From: Acinetobacter sp. S54
Lineage (GTDB): Bacteria; Pseudomonadota; Gammaproteobacteria; Pseudomonadales; Moraxellaceae
NCBI RefSeq assembly: GCF_016624945.1
Contig: NZ_JACVUI010000006.1
Span: forward strand, 103,849 to 167,848
Direction of reading: 5' to 3'
Length of the DNA: 64,000 bases
The position numbers and the translations under genes are program-made. Below are positions 1 to 8,572 of the stretch, piece after piece (within the stretch, counting starts at the first letter, position 1; each line of letters begins with the position of its first letter). Under the pieces are notes generated by a model. The model was not told the DNA's origin. It saw only the letters and a list, made by a program, of their open reading frames with translations, and did not search any database.

Positions 1-474
1 GCTCAACAAAATGGCGCGCATTTACATCTATTGGCTGGTGCGATTGCAGGCATTGATGGCATTGCTGCTGCAAAAGAAGGTGGCCTGGAAAAAGTCACTT
101 ATAAAGGTTGTAAAAGCCCCAATAGCTGGCGCGGTAGTTACGCAGAACAATTGATTGATCTGGATCAAGTGCAAAAAGCTACCGTATTTTATCGTGGTAC
201 AGCACGAGAAGCCGCGCTAAATTTTCCTGCCAATGCCAATGTAGCGGCAACTATTGCTTTAGCTGGTGTGGGTATGGATAACACTATTGTAGAGCTGACC
301 GTTGACCCAGATATCACGCAAAACAAACATACTATTGTCGCGGAAGGCCGTTTTGGACAAATGACCATTGAAATGGTTGGTGTTCCGTTGGCATCTAACC
401 CAAAAACCTCGACATTGGCAGCACTAAGTGTCATTCGTGCTTGTCGTAATAGTGTTGAAGCCATTCAGATTTAA
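1..474 (+). CDS. Aspartate dehydrogenase-like protein, C-terminal part (5' end outside window)
   Basis: The frame is open from base 1, so the gene begins upstream; 157 codons are visible. Segments such as GAIAGIDGIAAAKEGG, FPANANVAATIALAG and HTIVAEGRFG match the C-terminal catalytic half of the L-aspartate dehydrogenase family (DUF108), NAD(P)-dependent enzymes interconverting aspartate and iminoaspartate. Family members are about 260 residues, so roughly the first 100, the Rossmann NAD-binding part, are missing here. The stop lies 13 bp before the aldehyde dehydrogenase start, which points to one operon with the next two genes. In that context the true substrate may be another amino acid rather than aspartate; the family is clear, the substrate is not. 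Confidence 0.85.
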   Translation, partial: AQQNGAHLHLLAGAIAGIDGIAAAKEGGLEKVTYKGCKSPNSWRGSYAEQLIDLDQVQKATVFYRGTAREAALNFPANANVAATIALAGVGMDNTIVELTVDPDITQNKHTIVAEGRFGQMTIEMVGVPLASNPKTSTLAALSVIRACRNSVEAIQI

Positions 475-487
475 CAAGGATATTATT

Positions 488-1954
488 ATGGTTAAGGAAC
501 TTTATATTGCTGGTGAATGGCGTTTGGGTCGCGGTAAAGTTATTCAAAGTACATTTCCAGCAGATAATTCTATCAATGCAGAAATTTCTACTGCAAGTCC
601 AGAAGATATTGAAGAAGCGATTCTCAAAGCAGATCAGGCATGGCGCGCACCTGAGTGGCGTAATCGTATGCCCCACGAACGTGCCAAAATTTTATACAAA
701 GTTGCGGATATTATTGAAGCACGGGTTGATCAACTGTCTCAATTACAAACTCGCGATAATGGCAAGCCCTTAGCAGAAACTCGGGGCTTGGTCTTAAGTG
801 CAGCAGCAACAGCACGTTATGTTGCGGCTGCTTGTGAAACATTAAATGATGAATTAACCACTCAACGTGCGTCAGATTTTATGACCTTGAGTGTGCATGA
901 ACCTGTCGGTGTAGTGGCAGCGATCACCCCGTGGAATTCACCGATCGCCAGTGAAGTGCAAAAACTTGCTCCTGCTTTGGCTGGAGGCAATGCGGTGATT
1001 TTAAAACCAGCTGAAGCGACCTCATTGATTGCACTGGAATTGGCAAAGATCTTTGAAGAAGCGGGTTTACCTAAAGGCTTACTGAGTGTATTGGTGGGTA
1101 AAGGTTCGGTAGTGGGTGACGCGATTGTGAAGCATCCATTGGTTCGCAAAATCTCCTTTACTGGTGGAACGACCACAGGTCGTCATTTGGCACACATTGC
1201 AGCGGATAAGTTAATTACTACCTCTTTGGAGTTAGGCGGGAAATCACCAACGATTGTGCTCCCAGACGCGGATGTAGAGCTTGCTGCGAAAGGCATTGCA
1301 TATGGTATTTTTAGTTCAGCGGGCCAAGCGTGTATTGCCGGTTCTCGCTTATTTATTCACAGCAGTATTTATGATCAATTCTTGGCACGTCTGGTAGAAA
1401 TCACCAAAGGTTTACGTGTCGGACACCCTGAACAAAAAGATGTACACATGGGATCTTTGATTAATCAGGCACATTTACAGTCTGTAGATCGTTATGTTCA
1501 GCTTGCCAAACAAGAGGGTGGAGAAATCCTAACAGGCGGTCAAGCCTTAACTACAGGTGAGTTTGCAAAAGGTAGTTTTTATCTGCCGACCATTATTACA
1601 GGGCTGAATAACACAGCACAGGTCTGTCAGGACGAAATTTTTGGTCCAGTATTAGTCGTCATGAAATATGACGATGAACAAGATTTAATTCAACAAGCAA
1701 ATGACAGTTGTTTTGGTTTAGCAGCAGGCATTTGGACTGAAAGTTATCGCAAGGCATGGCGTATCTCACGTGCGCTTGAAGTCGGTACAGTATGGATTAA
1801 TACCTACAAAAAATTCTCAATTTCAGCACCATTCGGTGGCTTTAAAGACAGTGGGATTGGTCGTGAAAAAGGTCGTCAGGGTATTTTGTCTTATATGCAA
1901 CAAAAAAGTATCTACATGGGACTGAATGAACAGCCGAACCCGTGGTGTGACTAA
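488..1954 (+). CDS. NAD(P)-dependent aldehyde dehydrogenase
   Basis: A 488-residue enzyme of the aldehyde dehydrogenase superfamily, oxidising an aldehyde to its acid in the cytosol. Visible landmarks are the substrate-channel motif TPWNSP, the catalytic glutamate in LELGGKSP and the nucleophilic cysteine in GQACIAGSRLF. Length and motif order are normal. The ATG at 488 follows AAGGA and gives the usual N-terminus; the frame also extends upstream into the previous gene, but with no ribosome site. It sits between the aspartate-dehydrogenase-like and thiamine-diphosphate enzymes, so it probably oxidises the aldehyde released by the latter. The substrate cannot be read from sequence. Confidence 0.9.
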   Translation: MVKELYIAGEWRLGRGKVIQSTFPADNSINAEISTASPEDIEEAILKADQAWRAPEWRNRMPHERAKILYKVADIIEARVDQLSQLQTRDNGKPLAETRGLVLSAAATARYVAAACETLNDELTTQRASDFMTLSVHEPVGVVAAITPWNSPIASEVQKLAPALAGGNAVILKPAEATSLIALELAKIFEEAGLPKGLLSVLVGKGSVVGDAIVKHPLVRKISFTGGTTTGRHLAHIAADKLITTSLELGGKSPTIVLPDADVELAAKGIAYGIFSSAGQACIAGSRLFIHSSIYDQFLARLVEITKGLRVGHPEQKDVHMGSLINQAHLQSVDRYVQLAKQEGGEILTGGQALTTGEFAKGSFYLPTIITGLNNTAQVCQDEIFGPVLVVMKYDDEQDLIQQANDSCFGLAAGIWTESYRKAWRISRALEVGTVWINTYKKFSISAPFGGFKDSGIGREKGRQGILSYMQQKSIYMGLNEQPNPWCD

Positions 1955-2029
1955 TTGTTTGTAACCGTATCAATTTAAACGATTCAAGCTTTTCAATGGA
2001 TAGTGAACAAAATTTAGAGGAATATTTTC

Positions 2030-3670
2030 ATGACTGAACGTGTCAATGTGGGTGAGGCGATTGCTCGCTTATTAGAAGAACATGACGTAAATAGTATTTA
2101 TGGTGTGATTTCTATTCATAACTTGCCAATTGCGGATGCCATTGGTCGCCGTGAGAAAATCCGCTTTGTGGCGGCACGTGGTGAAGCAGGTGCGGTGACC
2201 ATGGCGGATGCACATGCACGTTTTAAAGGTCTAGGGGTTGCTTTAACCAGTACGGGCGCTGGGGCAGGTAATGCCGTAGGTTCATTGATTGAAGCCATGA
2301 ATGCCGCGAGTCCTGTGTTGCATTTAACAGGTCAGGTTGAACGTGAATATCTTGATCGTGATGCCAGTTTTATTCATGAAACCAAAGATCAGTTGACTTT
2401 CTTACGTGCATCTAGCAAAGCTGCATTTCGTATTACTAGTCCAGATAATGCTATTGGTGTAATTCGTGAAGCCATTCGTGTAGCAACAACAGTTCCAATG
2501 GGGCCAGTTAGTGTTGAATTACCGATTGATGTGCAAGCCGCTGAGATTGATTTACCACTGGATTTAAGTCCTGTTAAAGCAATGCAACTGCCAAATGTTG
2601 ATGAAACTCAGGTTCAGTTATTAACAGATCAAATTAAACAAGCTAAACGTCCAGTATTCTGGATTGGTGGCGGTGCGTTGAATTGTGTGAGTGAAATCAA
2701 GGCTATTGCTGATTTGGGAATTCCTGTGGTGTCTTCAACGCATGGCCGCGGTATTTTGCCTGATGCGCATCCACGTAGTCTGGGAGCATTTCATAACTCG
2801 GCAAAAGTTGAAGAGCTGTTAAAAAATGCTGATTTATTGGTTGTGGTAGGGTCGCGTCTACGTAGTAATGAAACCAAGACTTATTCTGTTCAGTTTCCTG
2901 AAAATATCATTCAGATTGATGCTAATCCTGTTGCACAACAACGTAATTACAAGATTCGCCATTTTATCTGTGCAGATGCCAAAGATATTTTAGTGCGTAG
3001 TTTGGCTGAACTTTCAGACGTCTCTAAGATCGACGCAACTTATGATCAGGCGGTTATTGATGCTAAAAATGCTGCGGTAGATGCATTACGCAAACAACTA
3101 GACCAATATGCTCTGATTTGTGATCACTTACGTGCAGCTTTACCCGAAGATGGTATTTTTGTGCGTGACATTACTATGTCTGGTAGCACATGGGGTAGTC
3201 GTTTGTTCCCAGTACAAGCACCAAATCGAAATATTCATTCATTGGCAGGGGCGATCGGATTAGGCTTGGCACATGCGATCGGTTCAAGTATTGCTAATCC
3301 AGACAAAAAGGTTGTAGGTCTAGTTGGTGATGGTGGCTTGATGCTCGGCATTGGTGAAATCGCGACGATGGCCCAAGAAAATACCGACATGGTTCTGATG
3401 ATTATGAATGATGGTGGCTATGGTGTGATGCGTGGGATCCAAAATAACTATTTTGATGGACGCCAGTATTTTAATGAACTCCATACTCCAGATTATCAAA
3501 AATTGGGTGAATCGATGGGAGTGAAAAGCTGGAAAGTTGGCAGCGCAGATGAATTTAAAGTTGCCATTAAAGAAGCAGTCGATTTCAACGGCCCTGCGGT
3601 CATTGAGCTAGATATGCATGCGATTGGCCCGTTAAACTTTGCAGGTCCCCCGCAGAAAAAACTTTACTAA
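2030..3670 (+). CDS. Thiamine diphosphate-dependent decarboxylase / acetolactate synthase-like enzyme
   Basis: A 546-residue protein with the three-domain layout of the acetolactate synthase / benzoylformate decarboxylase family. The N-terminal pyrimidine-binding domain has the cofactor-activating glutamate in ARGEAGA. A central domain follows, then the diphosphate-binding domain with the GDGG...NDGG metal and cofactor motif near residue 435. Such enzymes decarboxylate or ligate 2-oxo acids. With an aldehyde dehydrogenase immediately upstream, a 2-oxo-acid decarboxylase role is the likelier one. It is not a housekeeping IlvB: no regulatory-subunit gene is adjacent. A similar trio (PA3504-PA3506) exists in Pseudomonas aeruginosa as I recall it, also without a settled function. 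Confidence 0.85.
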   Translation: MTERVNVGEAIARLLEEHDVNSIYGVISIHNLPIADAIGRREKIRFVAARGEAGAVTMADAHARFKGLGVALTSTGAGAGNAVGSLIEAMNAASPVLHLTGQVEREYLDRDASFIHETKDQLTFLRASSKAAFRITSPDNAIGVIREAIRVATTVPMGPVSVELPIDVQAAEIDLPLDLSPVKAMQLPNVDETQVQLLTDQIKQAKRPVFWIGGGALNCVSEIKAIADLGIPVVSSTHGRGILPDAHPRSLGAFHNSAKVEELLKNADLLVVVGSRLRSNETKTYSVQFPENIIQIDANPVAQQRNYKIRHFICADAKDILVRSLAELSDVSKIDATYDQAVIDAKNAAVDALRKQLDQYALICDHLRAALPEDGIFVRDITMSGSTWGSRLFPVQAPNRNIHSLAGAIGLGLAHAIGSSIANPDKKVVGLVGDGGLMLGIGEIATMAQENTDMVLMIMNDGGYGVMRGIQNNYFDGRQYFNELHTPDYQKLGESMGVKSWKVGSADEFKVAIKEAVDFNGPAVIELDMHAIGPLNFAGPPQKKLY

Positions 3671-3761
3671 GTTGAGTATTATTCAGTTTTTTAAAAATTA
3701 ACTGAACTCAAAATTTTTCAATTATACGGCCTATGTGTTAAGGCATGTCGGCTGTAAGCGT

Positions 3762-3839
3762 GCTAAAAAAGATGATTTATAATATGCCATGAGCAAAAGG
3801 ATTGCTCTCGCCACCAAAATATCATCTATTTTTTTTAGC
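3762..3839 (+). terminator. Possible structured terminator after the decarboxylase gene
   Basis: An outer inverted repeat (GCTAAAAAAGATGAT against ATCATCTATTTTTTTTAGC, with a 3-4 nt bulge) encloses an inner hairpin, GAGCAA-AAGGA-TTGCTC at 3791-3807. The right arm ends in eight T. This could end the catabolic operon before the porin gene. The bulge and long loop make it a weaker case than the other terminators here. Confidence 0.4.
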
Positions 3840-3926
3840 CAAAAATCAAAGCAAACAAAGTTTTGTATATAAAACCAAAATTGTCATTTTTCATAATCAG
3901 TTTATGGAAAAGAAAAGGGAAGTGTG

Positions 3927-5123
3927 ATGAAAAAAAGTGTGGTTTCAACAATAAGTGTTTCTATGATTTGTCTAGGGGTTTCAATGGGCTCTTGGGCGGA
4001 TGGTTCTCCACTAGAATGGAAAAATGACGATGGCACGGCTTCATTTAAAGTCGGTGGGGTTATTCGTGTGCAGGATCGCTACGAGAGTTGGCCTCAAAGT
4101 TCTAATCGTGGTATGGGTAAGCTGGACTTTGATGTATTGCGACTCGATCTCAAAGGAACCTATGACGATTTCTATTTAAATTCTAGTTTTTTATTGCAGG
4201 ATCAGGAATTTACTTCTATTGAAAAAGCCTATGTAGGATATAAACTCGACGCCAATAATAGTCTGGAAGCTGGTTTTGTCTATAAGCCATTTGCTATTTA
4301 TCCTTATCCACAAAATGGCTGGACCTATCATTTACCTTTCTTTTTAGGCTATGGCAATAATATTGCTCCTGGTTTGAACTGGAATTACGATGATAAAAAT
4401 TGGGATATTAAACTGGGGTATTACCCAAGCATGCTTGAAACCAACATGCGTTACTCTCCAGAAAGTGGCACTTATGATGATCTGAAAAATACATTTGCAA
4501 ATCAGAAAGCGTATCAGAATGAAAAACAAAATCAGGTCAATGCCCGTGTTGTTAAGAAGTTTGATACTGCTGTAGGTAAGCAGGAGATTGGATTATCAGG
4601 CGCTATTTCACAACTCCACAATAAAATTACGGATGATGATGGAAAATATTATGCTTTAGGTCTTCATGCCAATAGCAATATTAATCGCTGGAATATTCAG
4701 GGTTCTGTGATTCACTATCAGTATGATGCCAAAAATCCTGAAGGCGTTGATGATCGCTTAACCTTAATGGGAACCAATGGTTTAACACCTTCTTATTTTA
4801 TTGCCTCAGAAGGTACAGTTTCTAGTCTGAACGTATCTTATACCTTGCCCATTCAAGATATGTGGAAGTTGAAGGCTATTAAGTTCTATAACGATTTTAG
4901 CTATCTGGATAAAACACATACAGATTGGTCTGCTTCACAGATGAATACCACGGGCATGATGTTTATTGCATCGCCATTTATGGTATGGGCAGATTATACC
5001 TGGGGTAAAAATGCCAATATTATTGGGGGCTCGACTAACAGTACGGGTTATACCACGGCTACTTCTCTGAATAGTGATAAATGGTTATATAGAGTTAATT
5101 TAAACTTTGGTTTTACTTTTTAA
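3927..5123 (+). CDS. Outer-membrane porin (phosphate-selective/OprO-type fold likely)
   Basis: A 398-residue exported protein with a cleavable signal peptide ending near SWA-DGSP. Repeated amphipathic strands alternate aromatic and polar residues, and the chain ends in phenylalanine (NFGFTF), the usual outer-membrane assembly signal. The opening strand (FKVGGVIRVQDRYESW) resembles 16-strand porins of the OprO/OprP and DcaP-like group. The ATG at 3927 is preferred over the adjacent GTG at 3924 because GGGA lies 6 nt upstream. It follows the catabolic trio on the same strand after about 250 bp and may admit that pathway's substrate. This is inference from position only. Confidence 0.8.
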   Translation: MKKSVVSTISVSMICLGVSMGSWADGSPLEWKNDDGTASFKVGGVIRVQDRYESWPQSSNRGMGKLDFDVLRLDLKGTYDDFYLNSSFLLQDQEFTSIEKAYVGYKLDANNSLEAGFVYKPFAIYPYPQNGWTYHLPFFLGYGNNIAPGLNWNYDDKNWDIKLGYYPSMLETNMRYSPESGTYDDLKNTFANQKAYQNEKQNQVNARVVKKFDTAVGKQEIGLSGAISQLHNKITDDDGKYYALGLHANSNINRWNIQGSVIHYQYDAKNPEGVDDRLTLMGTNGLTPSYFIASEGTVSSLNVSYTLPIQDMWKLKAIKFYNDFSYLDKTHTDWSASQMNTTGMMFIASPFMVWADYTWGKNANIIGGSTNSTGYTTATSLNSDKWLYRVNLNFGFTF

Positions 5124-5139
5124 ATATTTTTCAGTTAAT

Positions 5140-5178
5140 GACCATAAAACCAACAGCCCGGTTTTATGGTCTTTTTTT
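5140..5178 (+). terminator. Rho-independent terminator of the porin gene
   Basis: A perfect 12-bp stem, GACCATAAAACC against GGTTTTATGGTC, with an 8-nt loop is followed by seven T. It lies between convergent genes and has A residues near its left arm, so it may also act weakly on the minus-strand operon. Confidence 0.9.
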
Positions 5179-5202
5179 AACGATTAGATGATACCTATAG
5201 GG

Positions 5203-5700
5203 TCATTGGAAATTTTCTGTTTTAAACATATGAATAGTATCGTAGTGCGCTAGCCATTCACGATGAATCACTTGAAACCCCTGTTTTTGCCAGAAATATT
5301 CAGCGGCGGGCAAAAAAGGATGAGTATGTAGATAAAAATGCCAAATATTTTGTTGTTGAGCATGTTCAAATAGAGCATGGCATAATTGCGATGCCAACCC
5401 TTGTCGTCGATATTCAGGCTGTATAAAAAGTTTGACCACTTCTACACTATTTAAAGGTAAATCTAACTGAAAACGATGGTTATAAGATCGATAAGCCACC
5501 ATTCCAATAATCTTGTACTTATCTTTCACGACTAAACAAGCGCCGTGGGGATCATTTAAATAAGTCGCGCTGAAATGAGTTAGATCATGAGGAAGCGTAG
5601 ATTGGTACACTTCTGGGAATAGCAATTGGCGAGTATAAATTGCAAATTGAGTGGCTTGAGACACATCTGCTGGTTGTAAAAGTTCAATCATTAAAGCCAT
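5203..5700 (-). CDS. GNAT-family N-acetyltransferase
   Basis: A 165-residue single-domain acetyltransferase. The acetyl-CoA binding loop is seen in VVKLFIQPEYRRQGLASQL, and the C-terminal strand and helix in AAEYFWQKQGFQV. Two starts are possible: the ATG at 5700, overlapping the ATPase gene by 10 bp, or the ATG at 5691, which shares a TAATG overlap with the ATPase stop. Either way it is translationally coupled and is the last gene of the iron-uptake operon. Its substrate is unknown. Acetylation of a siderophore or of its hydrolysis product is a reasonable guess from position, not shown by the sequence. Confidence 0.85.
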   Translation of the reverse strand: MALMIELLQPADVSQATQFAIYTRQLLFPEVYQSTLPHDLTHFSATYLNDPHGACLVVKDKYKIIGMVAYRSYNHRFQLDLPLNSVEVVKLFIQPEYRRQGLASQLCHALFEHAQQQNIWHFYLHTHPFLPAAEYFWQKQGFQVIHREWLAHYDTIHMFKTENFQ

Positions 5701-6455
5701 GAGTAATCTGGCACCACAATAGTTTTATCCTGAATCATGGCTTCATGAAACTCAACATCGTAAACACTTTTTAAAAAAACAGGATCGGTCAGGCGTTGAG
5801 GTGATTCTGGTCGAATAATTTCATGCTGACGCATAAAGAACAACTCATCTGCAAATAAAAATGCCAGATTAGGATCGTGCATAATCGCAATAACTGTATA
5901 GTTCTGCCGAGAAAGCTGACGTAATTTTTTCATTAAATAAGACTGATAATATACATCAAGATGATTGGTTGGCTCATCCAATAGAATGACTTGAGGCGCC
6001 TGTACCAGTATTCGAGCGATCATGACCAATTGTCGTTCACCACCTGAAAGTTCAGTATAAGCCTGATGTTTTAAATGGCTAATATCTAACTCTTCCAAAG
6101 CTTGATCAACTAGATATTCATCCTGCTTGGTCGGGTGGAAATGACTAAATGCCGCACGTCCAGTCAAAACGACATCTTTGACTTTAAAAGGAAAAACGGT
6201 TTTGTGAAACTGTGGTAAAAAGCCTAAAAGTTTGGCACGCTGCTTACCTTTATATTGATCTAAACGTTTACTGTTATACAAAATACTGCCACTTTGTAAG
6301 GGTTCTAGACCAGCCATTAATCTAAATAAAGTAGATTTACCGCAACCATTTCGTCCTAAAATCACAGAAAATTGATTTTCAGCAAATTCCAGATGAATAT
6401 TTTTAAGTACTTGCTTGTGGCTATAGGCAAAGTTAAGCTGATGAATATGAATCAT
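5691..6455 (-). CDS. Iron-chelate/cobalamin-type ABC transporter ATP-binding protein (FecE family)
   Basis: A 254-residue ATPase. Walker A is GRNGCGKST at residues 34-42. The Q-loop (FLPQF), signature LSGGERQ, Walker B VILLDEP and the switch histidine in AIMHDPN are all intact. Family members energise import of ferric siderophores, haem or vitamin B12 through FecCD-type permeases. It overlaps the permease gene upstream by 4 bp and the GNAT gene downstream, so the operon is tightly coupled. Motifs do not separate iron-chelate from B12 importers. No cobalamin riboswitch is visible, which favours iron. Confidence 0.92.
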   Translation of the reverse strand: MIHIHQLNFAYSHKQVLKNIHLEFAENQFSVILGRNGCGKSTLFRLMAGLEPLQSGSILYNSKRLDQYKGKQRAKLLGFLPQFHKTVFPFKVKDVVLTGRAAFSHFHPTKQDEYLVDQALEELDISHLKHQAYTELSGGERQLVMIARILVQAPQVILLDEPTNHLDVYYQSYLMKKLRQLSRQNYTVIAIMHDPNLAFLFADELFFMRQHEIIRPESPQRLTDPVFLKSVYDVEFHEAMIQDKTIVVPDYSWL

Positions 6456-7498
6456 GACCAGTTCATCCGTTGACTTTTCATGAGTAGCAAAAAGAAAGGT
6501 GCACCAAGCAGCATGGTAAAAATTCCAATCGGGATTTCAAAACTTAATAAAACACGTGAAAAATTATCAATCAATAATAAAAAACAACCGCCTAAGACCA
6601 TATTACAAGGAATGGTTGCGCGATGATCAGGCCCGACCAGCATCCTCACAATATGGGGCATAAATAAACCATATAAACTAATAATACCCGCCGCTGCAAC
6701 AGAGGCAGAGGTACATAAAGTGACCAGTCCAATAAGCAAGATCTGTTCCCATTTGGGATTAATGCCGACCGCTTGAGCTTCTTCTGTACCGAGTGCTAGC
6801 AGATTGAGTCGCCAGCGCATTAAGAATAACCCTAATAATCCAACAGAGATGGGGAAAATCGCATATTGCACTTTATCCCAATTGGCCTGATGTATATTGC
6901 CCATGGTCCATTGCACGATTGCCTGTAACTTAAATGGATCACTGATATATTGAATGATGGTCAACCCTGCCAAAAAAAGCCCTGAAACAATCATGCCAGC
7001 CAGAATAATCATGACTAAAGAAGTTTGTTGTTCTTGCTTTTGGTAGGCAAATAAATAAGTTAGAAGTACAGCGGCAATGCCAAAAATAAATGCCAGTAAA
7101 TTGGGGGAATTTAAGTTAAATGACAAGGCCAATGCAGCGCCAAATGCCGCTCCAGAAGAAATACCGAGTACGTACGAATCCACTAACGGATTACGGAATA
7201 AAGCTTGTAAACCATTCCCCGCAGTGGCCAGTGCAGCGCCGACCATAAAGGTTAATAAAATACGGGGTAATCGGACATTCCAGAGAATATTTTGCATAAG
7301 TGCGTATTGTTCAGGAGCAATATAGTTGCCGCCGCTCAGACTTTGCCAGAACCATAAGAAATAATCCTGATAGCCTAGAATATGACTAGGTCCAATTAAC
7401 AAGGAACAAAAAAGACAAAGGAGAGGTAAAAAAATAAAACTACTATAACGAATAGCAGGACTAAACTGAGTAATAGATTCAACGCGTATGATATTCAT
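6452..7498 (-). CDS. FecCD-family ABC transporter permease
   Basis: A 348-residue integral membrane protein with about ten predicted transmembrane helices. It carries family landmarks: NVRLPRILLTFMVGAALATAG near the N-terminus, FRNPLVDSYVLGISSGAAFGA, and the ATPase-coupling segment around GLFMPHIVRMLVGPDHR. It forms the inner-membrane channel for an iron chelate, working as a dimer with the ATPase encoded just downstream. It overlaps the genes on both sides by 4 bp, so all three products are probably made in step. A single permease gene implies a homodimer, as in BtuC or FhuB-like half systems. Confidence 0.93.
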   Translation of the reverse strand: MNIIRVESITQFSPAIRYSSFIFLPLLCLFCSLLIGPSHILGYQDYFLWFWQSLSGGNYIAPEQYALMQNILWNVRLPRILLTFMVGAALATAGNGLQALFRNPLVDSYVLGISSGAAFGAALALSFNLNSPNLLAFIFGIAAVLLTYLFAYQKQEQQTSLVMIILAGMIVSGLFLAGLTIIQYISDPFKLQAIVQWTMGNIHQANWDKVQYAIFPISVGLLGLFLMRWRLNLLALGTEEAQAVGINPKWEQILLIGLVTLCTSASVAAAGIISLYGLFMPHIVRMLVGPDHRATIPCNMVLGGCFLLLIDNFSRVLLSFEIPIGIFTMLLGAPFFLLLMKSQRMNWS

Positions 7499-8568
7499 GG
7501 AGCGAGAAGTGCCTGTGCAGCCGTTGAACCATACAACATGTTCAACACGTCATATTGGGTTGCTTTCATTGTGTAAGGTTGGGGCTCCTCATAAATATGT
7601 TGATGTAAATAAAGCGCTGTAAGTACGATTTTAATGGTATGTGGATTATAGATAAAAGCCGGGCTCAAATTAAAAACTTTACGATTTTTTACTGCTTGAA
7701 GAAGTTTTAACTCTGGACGTTGATAAATCAGTTGGGGGTCAGTATTCCAAAGCACAATATTATCAGGATTCCATTCAATCAAGGTTTCAGGGTTTACATT
7801 TGGTTGATTGGTTTCAGTCCGAACAATATTTTTGGCGCCTGCCAATTCGATAAAATCATTGGTAATGGACTGGGTACCAGAAGTAGAAAAAATACGTCCG
7901 CCTGACCATGCATAATAAATACTTTGTTGATGCGATTCTTTTGCGGTATTGCGCTGGATTTCAGCAATTTTTTGATCTGAATAGTGCAGTATCTTGTTTG
8001 CACGTGCGGTTGCGTTGGTTAAAACGGCAATTTCAGATAATTCTTCTTTGACCTGTGCATAAGTCGAAGATTCCATAATATAAACGGCAATACCTAACTT
8101 GCGTAGCAGGGCAATGGTTTGTTTTTCTCCTCCACCCATGATGACTAAATCGGGTTGTAACATTAAAAGACTCTCAATATTTGTTGCATTACTACCCTGT
8201 GAAGGACTTTGAATCTGCTTGGTTTTTATACGTGAATCTAAAATAGAATATGCGCGATACAGCATGGGTTGCTGATAAATTTCTGCAGGAATACCTACGA
8301 TTTTATCTCCCTGATTCAACATATATAGACCATCACATCCCGATTCAAATAGACAGACTACGCGTTGAGCAGGATGATTTAATTTAACGGTATATCCAGA
8401 AGAATCAACAACATTAAAGGCTGTTGTTGATTCATTCGCTTGGGATTTTTCAGGGCTAAGTTGTATTTTTTGTTTGAGATCCTGAGTCCGTTGACAGGCC
8501 ATCAATGCCATTCCTGAAAGCAGCAGAAGTGCGTATTTGAAAACTTTTGGGAATGAATATGACCACAT
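7495..8568 (-). CDS. Periplasmic iron-chelate-binding lipoprotein (PF01497 family)
   Basis: A 357-residue binding protein with a lipoprotein signal ending LLSGMALMAC, so the mature protein is probably anchored by its cysteine. Two alpha/beta lobes follow, containing RVVCLFESGCDGLYMLN, the IESLLMLQPDLVIMGG segment and NPETLIEWNPDNIVLWN. This layout is typical of FecB/BtuF-type proteins. The ATG at 8568 is preferred because it gives a compact signal peptide and lies just after the receptor stop; an ATG at 8604 would overlap the receptor and add 12 residues. It should hand the ligand from the TonB receptor to the permease. The ligand is unknown. Confidence 0.9.
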   Translation of the reverse strand: MWSYSFPKVFKYALLLLSGMALMACQRTQDLKQKIQLSPEKSQANESTTAFNVVDSSGYTVKLNHPAQRVVCLFESGCDGLYMLNQGDKIVGIPAEIYQQPMLYRAYSILDSRIKTKQIQSPSQGSNATNIESLLMLQPDLVIMGGGEKQTIALLRKLGIAVYIMESSTYAQVKEELSEIAVLTNATARANKILHYSDQKIAEIQRNTAKESHQQSIYYAWSGGRIFSTSGTQSITNDFIELAGAKNIVRTETNQPNVNPETLIEWNPDNIVLWNTDPQLIYQRPELKLLQAVKNRKVFNLSPAFIYNPHTIKIVLTALYLHQHIYEEPQPYTMKATQYDVLNMLYGSTAAQALLAP

Positions 8569-8572
8569 TAAA

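Noticed and set aside
2030..3670. Housekeeping acetolactate synthase (ilvB/ilvI) as identity for the ThDP enzyme
   Set aside because: No small-subunit gene follows, and the neighbours are an aldehyde dehydrogenase and a porin, so a catabolic role fits better.
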